From Bosea sp. (in: a-proteobacteria) (GTDB lineage Bacteria; Pseudomonadota; Alphaproteobacteria; Rhizobiales; Beijerinckiaceae), in assembly GCF_023953965.1 (NCBI RefSeq), contig NZ_JAMLIX010000001.1, forward strand, positions 124,001 through 188,000: a stretch of DNA of 64,000 bases, written 5' to 3'. Each line of letters opens with the position of its first letter. Position 1 is the first letter of the stretch. This document shows, piece after piece, positions 59,908 to 64,000 of the stretch. The notes under the pieces were generated by a model. The model was given only the letters and a program-made list of their open reading frames with translations. It had not been told where the DNA came from and did no database searches. The translations under genes and the position numbers were made by a program.

Positions 59908-61116
59908 ATGCTGATCGCCAATTCCCATCCCGACCACGGAAAACCGCTCGACCGCGCCGATGCCGGGATGCTCGGCCCCGAAGCCGCAGCCGAAGTCGAG
60001 CGGTTCCTCGCGAAGCGGGAGGGCCACAGGCAAACCCCGCTGGTCGCGCTTGCGCGGCTCGCGGAGGCGCTGGGGGTGTCCTCGATCCACATCAAGGACG
60101 AAGGCCATCGCCTGGGCCTCGGCAGTTTCAAGGCGCTCGGCGGGGCCTATGCCGTCATCCGCCTCATCGTGGAGGAAGCCTCCCGGAAGCTCGGCCGGGC
60201 GATCGACTTCGTGGACTTCGATGCGCCTGAGGTCCGCGAGGTGGCGTCGACATTCACGGTCGCCTGCGCGACGGACGGCAACCATGGTCGATCCGTCGCC
60301 CAGGGCGCCCGATTGATCGGCGCGCGTTGCGTCATCTTCGTTCATGCGGGCGTCAGCGACGAGCGCGTGGCCGCCATCGCGCGGTATGGCGCCGAGATGG
60401 TCCGGGTCGCCGGAAACTACGACGACTCCGTCGCCGAGGCCGCGCGTATCGCCGGGAAGGAAGGCTGGATCATCGTCTCCGATACCTCGTGGCCGGGATA
60501 TGAACGCATTCCGGGCCTGGTCATGCAGGGCTACACGGCCCTGCTGGGCGAGGCCTTGAATGCGATGCCGCAACCGCCCACCCATGTCTTCGTCCAGGCC
60601 GGCGTCGGCGGCATCGCGGCGGCGACGGCGGCGTATTTCGCCCTGGCCCTCGGCGAGAAGCGGCCTTGTTTCGTGGTCGTCGACCCTGCGAGGGCTGCCT
60701 GCCTGTTCGAAAGCGCGCGCGCCGGCCGTCCGGTCAAGGTCGAGCATGGCGAGGCGACCATCATGGCCATGCTGGAATGCTACGAGCCCTCGCTCGTGGC
60801 GTGGCGCGTTCTGTCCCGCGTCGCCGATGCCTTCATGACCGTCGAGGACGGCGAGGCGGTCGATGCGATGAAGCGGCTCGCCAGCCCGCTGAAGGGGGAC
60901 CCCGCGATCGTTGCCGGCGAGAGCGGCGGCGTCGGCCTGGCCGCGTTGAGCCAGGTCGCCCGTGATCCCGCGCTGCGCAGGCAGATCGGCCTCGATGAGA
61001 CGGCGCGCATCTTCCTGATCAACACCGAAGGCGCGACGGATCCGGCTCTTTACGAGGAGATCGTGGGGCGTTCTCCCGCCGAGGTCTTGGCCGCGAACGC
61101 GAAGCTGCGGGGATGA
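59908..61116 (+). CDS. Diaminopropionate ammonia-lyase-like PLP enzyme
   Basis: This 402-residue fold-type II PLP enzyme has the Schiff-base Lys in LGSFKALGGAYAV, the family DEGHRLGLGS stretch, the glycine loop VQAGVGGIAAATA and an AGESGGVGLAAL segment. It matches diaminopropionate ammonia-lyase (2,3-diaminopropionate to pyruvate plus ammonia). Because some threonine-dehydratase-like relatives act in hydroxyectoine catabolism (EutB), an ectoine-related role is an alternative. An ABC transporter for a polyamine-like compound follows on the same strand. An 8-bp stem (61122-61129 with 61137-61144) lies just after the stop. Confidence 0.87.
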   Translation: MLIANSHPDHGKPLDRADAGMLGPEAAAEVERFLAKREGHRQTPLVALARLAEALGVSSIHIKDEGHRLGLGSFKALGGAYAVIRLIVEEASRKLGRAIDFVDFDAPEVREVASTFTVACATDGNHGRSVAQGARLIGARCVIFVHAGVSDERVAAIARYGAEMVRVAGNYDDSVAEAARIAGKEGWIIVSDTSWPGYERIPGLVMQGYTALLGEALNAMPQPPTHVFVQAGVGGIAAATAAYFALALGEKRPCFVVVDPARAACLFESARAGRPVKVEHGEATIMAMLECYEPSLVAWRVLSRVADAFMTVEDGEAVDAMKRLASPLKGDPAIVAGESGGVGLAALSQVARDPALRRQIGLDETARIFLINTEGATDPALYEEIVGRSPAEVLAANAKLRG

Positions 61117-61350
61117 CCGATATCGCCGCGTCGAGGGCGGCGATGGCGGCTGGCTTCGAGAGCAGCTCGAGCGGATCGGAAGGGCTGCGCAACCTGTCCT
61201 TGCAGCCGCATGGTTCATTCCGAATCCGCATCAAATCAGCGCGACAATTCACTATCGCTTCAGCGGGGGCGGCTTAGTCTGCCACTCGTCCGGGGCAAGG
61301 ATCCTCGGAAGGCGGCGCCGACGGCGCCGCATCGACATGGGGGGTTCGAC

Positions 61351-62388
61351 ATGCTGAAGCGCTGTGCAATGCTTGCCGCCGTCGCCGTTTCACTGATGGC
61401 CGGATCGGTCGAGGCCGCCGAGCGTAACCTCGTCGTGACCTCCTTCGGCGGCAATTGGGAAGAGGCCGTCAAGGAGGTCGTCAAGAATTTCCGCAAGACC
61501 CACAAGGACGTCAACGTCAGCATCGTTCTGCCGGGCAATTCCGCGCAGATCATGGCCAAGCTCAGGGCCGAGAAGAGCAACCCCAGCATCGATATCGTCC
61601 TGATGGGGGGCGGGCTGGACTTGACGGCGTTTCAGGAGAATCTGCTGATCAAGCGCGATTTCAGCAAATTATCGAACTATGCCGACGTCTACCCGGTCGC
61701 GAAGAATCCAATCGAGGGACTGGGACCGTCGATCGGCTTCGCCGGCGTCAAGCTCGCCTACAACACGAACCGGGTGAAGCCGAAGCCGGAGAGCTGGGAA
61801 ACGCTGTGGGATCCCCGCTACAAGGGCAAGGTCGGCATGATGAACATGACCAGCAATGGCGGCATCATGCTTCTCTATCTGATGGCGAAGCTCAATGGCG
61901 GCGATCTGCAGAACATCGAGCCGGGCTTCACCAAGTTGAAGACACTGAAGAGCCAGAACCCCTATTTCTTCGAGAGCAACCCGGCCGCGGTCGACATGTT
62001 CGTCCAGGAAGGGCTCTGGCTGTCGCCGATGTTCGACGGGCGCGTCGCCGGGCTGATGGCGGAAGGCTTCCCGGTCGACATGACCTGCCCGAAGGAAGGC
62101 TGCTTCGTCACCAACACCAATGCGAACATCGTGGCAGGCTCGAAGAACATCGATCTCGCCGAGGCCTTCATCGACGAATTCCTGTCGCCGGCCTCGCAGG
62201 AGGTCTTCGCCCGGGTCTCCGGCAGCGGACCGGTCAACGCCAAGACGGTGCTGAGTGACGATATCGCCAGGAGGGTGATCTACGGGCGCGAGGAAGTCGC
62301 CAAGCTCATCAGCTTGCCCTGGCACGAGATCACGCCGCTGCGCGACGGCTGGGTGGAGCGCTGGAACCGCGAGGTCCTCGCCAAGTAG
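61351..62388 (+). CDS. Polyamine-type ABC transporter substrate-binding protein
   Basis: This is a 345-residue periplasmic binding protein (SBP family 1/8, PotD-like). The signal peptide is MLKRCAMLAAVAVSLMAGSVEA, followed by NLVVTSFGGNWEEAVKEV, and later YNTNRVKPKPESWETLWDPRYKGKVG. GGGGGG at 61339-61344 precedes ATG 61351. It is followed by two permeases of the same class. The ligand may be a diamino acid, given the ammonia-lyase gene immediately upstream (inference). Confidence 0.91.
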   Translation: MLKRCAMLAAVAVSLMAGSVEAAERNLVVTSFGGNWEEAVKEVVKNFRKTHKDVNVSIVLPGNSAQIMAKLRAEKSNPSIDIVLMGGGLDLTAFQENLLIKRDFSKLSNYADVYPVAKNPIEGLGPSIGFAGVKLAYNTNRVKPKPESWETLWDPRYKGKVGMMNMTSNGGIMLLYLMAKLNGGDLQNIEPGFTKLKTLKSQNPYFFESNPAAVDMFVQEGLWLSPMFDGRVAGLMAEGFPVDMTCPKEGCFVTNTNANIVAGSKNIDLAEAFIDEFLSPASQEVFARVSGSGPVNAKTVLSDDIARRVIYGREEVAKLISLPWHEITPLRDGWVERWNREVLAK

Positions 62389-62456
62389 CGAGGCCCCGCA
62401 GGCCCGGATGCTGGGCTCGCCGTCCCGTGACCGACAGATCTGGTTGAGTGAGGTCG

Positions 62457-63359
62457 ATGAGCCAGCTTTCGCACAACACGCGGACCGTGCCTCGTCTCGG
62501 CGGCATGTTCGCCCGGACCGGCGCGCTCCTGCAGATGGCGCCCCTCGGCGCGATCTTCCTGACGCTCTTCGCGGTGCCGATGCTGCTGCTCTTCTGGGTG
62601 AGCCTGTGGCGCTACGATGTGAACGGCTTCGGGCCGACTGCGCCGACCGTCGAGAACTATGCGCGTTTTCTGACCGATCCGTTCTATCTCGCGGCGCTGG
62701 GGCGCACCGTGCTGCTCGGCCTCGTCACCACGACGGTGACCGTTATCGTCGCCTACCCGGTTGCGCTGATCATGGCGCGTTCGGGGCCGCGTATCCGGGC
62801 CTTGCTGATCCTGCTCGTCCTGCTGCCCCTGCTGATGAGCGTCGTCGTGCGGGTCTTCGGCTGGATGGTGATCCTCGGTGACACCGGCGTGCTCAACAAG
62901 TTCCTGGTCGGGCTCGGCCTGGTCGAGCAGCCCTTGCGCCTGATGGAATCGATGACCTCCGTGGTGATCGGCCTCGCCCAGGTCGAGATGGCCTTCGCCG
63001 TCATGCCGATCTATTCGGCCCTGCTCGGCATCGACCGGCATCTGGACGAAGCCGCCTCGACCCTGGGCGCGCGCCCGATGCGGCGCTTCCTGCGGATCGT
63101 CCTGCCGCTCAGCCTGCCGGGCGTCGCCGGCGCCGCGGCGGTGATCTTCAGCCTTTCCGTCGCCGCCTTCGTCCAGCCCCAGCTTCTCGGCGGCAGCAGC
63201 TTCTTCGTCATGACCACGCTGATCTACCAGCAGGTCACGGCGACGCTGAACTGGCCGTTCGCCGCGGCGCTCGGGCTCATCCTGCTCGCCGTGGCGCTCG
63301 GCATGCTGGCGCTGATCAATGCCGGGTTCCGCCTCGTCATGCCGCGGGGCCTGCGATGA
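62457..63359 (+). CDS. ABC transporter permease, PotB-like
   Basis: This 300-residue permease has six predicted transmembrane helices, for example LILLVLLPLLMSVVVRVFGW. The EAA-type loop is DEAASTLGARPMRRFLRIVLPLSLPG. GAGTGAGG precedes ATG 62457; GTG 62448 is an alternative. The stop overlaps the following permease start (ATGA). Confidence 0.92.
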   Translation: MSQLSHNTRTVPRLGGMFARTGALLQMAPLGAIFLTLFAVPMLLLFWVSLWRYDVNGFGPTAPTVENYARFLTDPFYLAALGRTVLLGLVTTTVTVIVAYPVALIMARSGPRIRALLILLVLLPLLMSVVVRVFGWMVILGDTGVLNKFLVGLGLVEQPLRLMESMTSVVIGLAQVEMAFAVMPIYSALLGIDRHLDEAASTLGARPMRRFLRIVLPLSLPGVAGAAAVIFSLSVAAFVQPQLLGGSSFFVMTTLIYQQVTATLNWPFAAALGLILLAVALGMLALINAGFRLVMPRGLR

Positions 63360-64000
63360 GCGTGCGTCGTCGCAATCGCGTCGCGGCGGGGCTCGCCAGC
63401 GCCTACATGGCGCTCATCGCCGTCTTCATGCTGGCGCCGGTGGTGGTCGTCGCGGCGATCTCGGTCAACCGGGTCGGCTATTCGATCTTTCCGCCGCTGG
63501 GCTTCTCGCTGCGCTGGTATGGCGAGGTGCTCTCCGACGCGCAATGGCGCGCCTCGCTCGGCACCAGCCTCGTCGTCGCCGCCCTGTCGACGGTGATCGC
63601 GGCGACGGTGGGCACGCTCGCCGCCATCGGGCTGCATCGCGCCGATTTTCGCGGCAAGCACGTGCTGCTCTCGGTGCTCACCTCGCCGCTGATCCTCCCC
63701 GGCCTGATCACCGGCCTGGCCATCCTGTTCTTCTTCTCGCTGGTCTCGGGCGTCGGCACGACCTGGTCGCTCGTGCTCGGCCATGTCGTCATCACCTATC
63801 CTTACGTGCTGCGGCTCGTCTTCGTGGCGCTGGCGCGGGATACGGCGATCTACGAGCAGGCGGCGATGACGCTCGGCGCCGACGAGGTGACGGTCTTCCG
63901 GCGCATCACCTTGCCGCTGATCAAGTCGGGCGTCGTCGGCGGGGCGATCTTCGCCTTCATCATCAGCTTCGACAACATCACGATCTCTCTCTTTCTGTCG
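63356..64000 (+). CDS. ABC transporter permease, PotC-like (partial at window end)
   Basis: The first 215 codons of a PotC-type permease. An N-terminal helix (AYMALIAVFMLAPVVVVAAI), FPPLGFSLRWYGEV, and the EAA-type loop QAAMTLGADEVTVFRRITLPL are visible. The frame runs off the window in the conserved FDNITISLFLS segment. The missing end would correspond in position to the fragment at the left edge of the window, but that belongs to another transporter. The cognate ATPase should follow outside the window. Confidence 0.92.
   Translation, partial: MSVRRRNRVAAGLASAYMALIAVFMLAPVVVVAAISVNRVGYSIFPPLGFSLRWYGEVLSDAQWRASLGTSLVVAALSTVIAATVGTLAAIGLHRADFRGKHVLLSVLTSPLILPGLITGLAILFFFSLVSGVGTTWSLVLGHVVITYPYVLRLVFVALARDTAIYEQAAMTLGADEVTVFRRITLPLIKSGVVGGAIFAFIISFDNITISLFLS

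Noticed and set aside
61122..61144. Stem ATCGCCGC/GCGGCGAT after the ammonia-lyase gene as an intrinsic terminator
   Set aside because: A good stem but no T-run follows, and GC-rich stems are frequent here. Not claimed as a terminator.
1..64000. CRISPR arrays, tRNA or rRNA genes, riboswitches, insertion sequences, integrases
   Set aside because: None was visible: no regularly spaced repeats, no cloverleaf-type segments in the gaps, and no transposase or recombinase motifs in any frame read.

Overview
The window is high-GC DNA (high GC at third codon positions) from a chromosome or large replicon of an alphaproteobacterium. It most resembles Hyphomicrobiales/Bosea-type soil bacteria: ectoine-catabolism genes, many binding-protein-dependent importers, CoA-transferase and hydantoinase catabolic islands, and two palindromic intergenic repeats of a kind common in that order. 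I saw no tRNA, rRNA, CRISPR array, insertion sequence or recombinase gene.

Layout. (1) 1-3949, plus strand: the end of a polyamine-type ABC permease, its ATPase, a class II aldolase, a divergent hydroxymethylbilane synthase (hemC-like) and a D-2-hydroxyacid dehydrogenase. (2) 3963-11038: an ectoine degradation island made of an AsnC/Lrp regulator (minus strand) divergent from doeC-like aldehyde dehydrogenase, doeD-like transaminase, two tandem doeA-like M24 hydrolases and a doeB-like deacetylase. (3) 11512-21196: a peptide/protein secretion island of the NHLM type. It has a C39-peptidase ABC exporter, a partner ABC protein and an HlyD-type adaptor on the plus strand. Facing them on the minus strand are a large protein with a double-glycine leader (probable substrate) and two small paralogues. 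The central membrane domain of the partner ABC gene (about 0.9 kb) is INVERTED relative to its two ends. Flipping it back between 6-bp inverted repeats restores a canonical 851-residue protein exactly in frame. (4) 21544-23691: a Tat-exported berberine-bridge-type flavoenzyme and a small lipoprotein.

(5) 24000-36021: a nine-gene minus-strand operon (multifunctional FadB/FadJ-like protein with a degenerate dehydrogenase half, thiolase, CoA-transferase, enoyl-CoA hydratase-like protein and a complete dipeptide-type ABC importer), divergent from a LacI-type regulator with operator-like palindromes between them. (6) 36615-47610: an acetamidase/formamidase with a zinc-ribbon insert converges on a minus-strand operon of hydantoinase B and A plus a second complete dipeptide-type importer. 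(7) 48182-52392, plus strand: class III aminotransferase, tautomerase, GntR regulator and aldehyde dehydrogenase. Its promoter shares a 12/13-bp motif with the divergent hydantoinase promoter. (8) 52418-58646, minus strand: an orphan C-terminal half of a YdiJ-type FAD/Fe-S oxidoreductase, a thioesterase, a CoA-transferase, a haloacid dehalogenase, and an ehuBCD-like ectoine/amino-acid importer without its ATPase. (9) 58876-64000, plus strand: a LysR regulator, a diaminopropionate ammonia-lyase-like enzyme, and a polyamine-type binding protein with two permeases (the last cut by the window edge).

Overall this is a catabolic accessory region in which each importer sits beside enzymes for its probable substrate. 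Set among these is a secretion system whose exporter gene carries an internal DNA inversion. That inversion, together with the GG-leader protein, is the most interesting object here.
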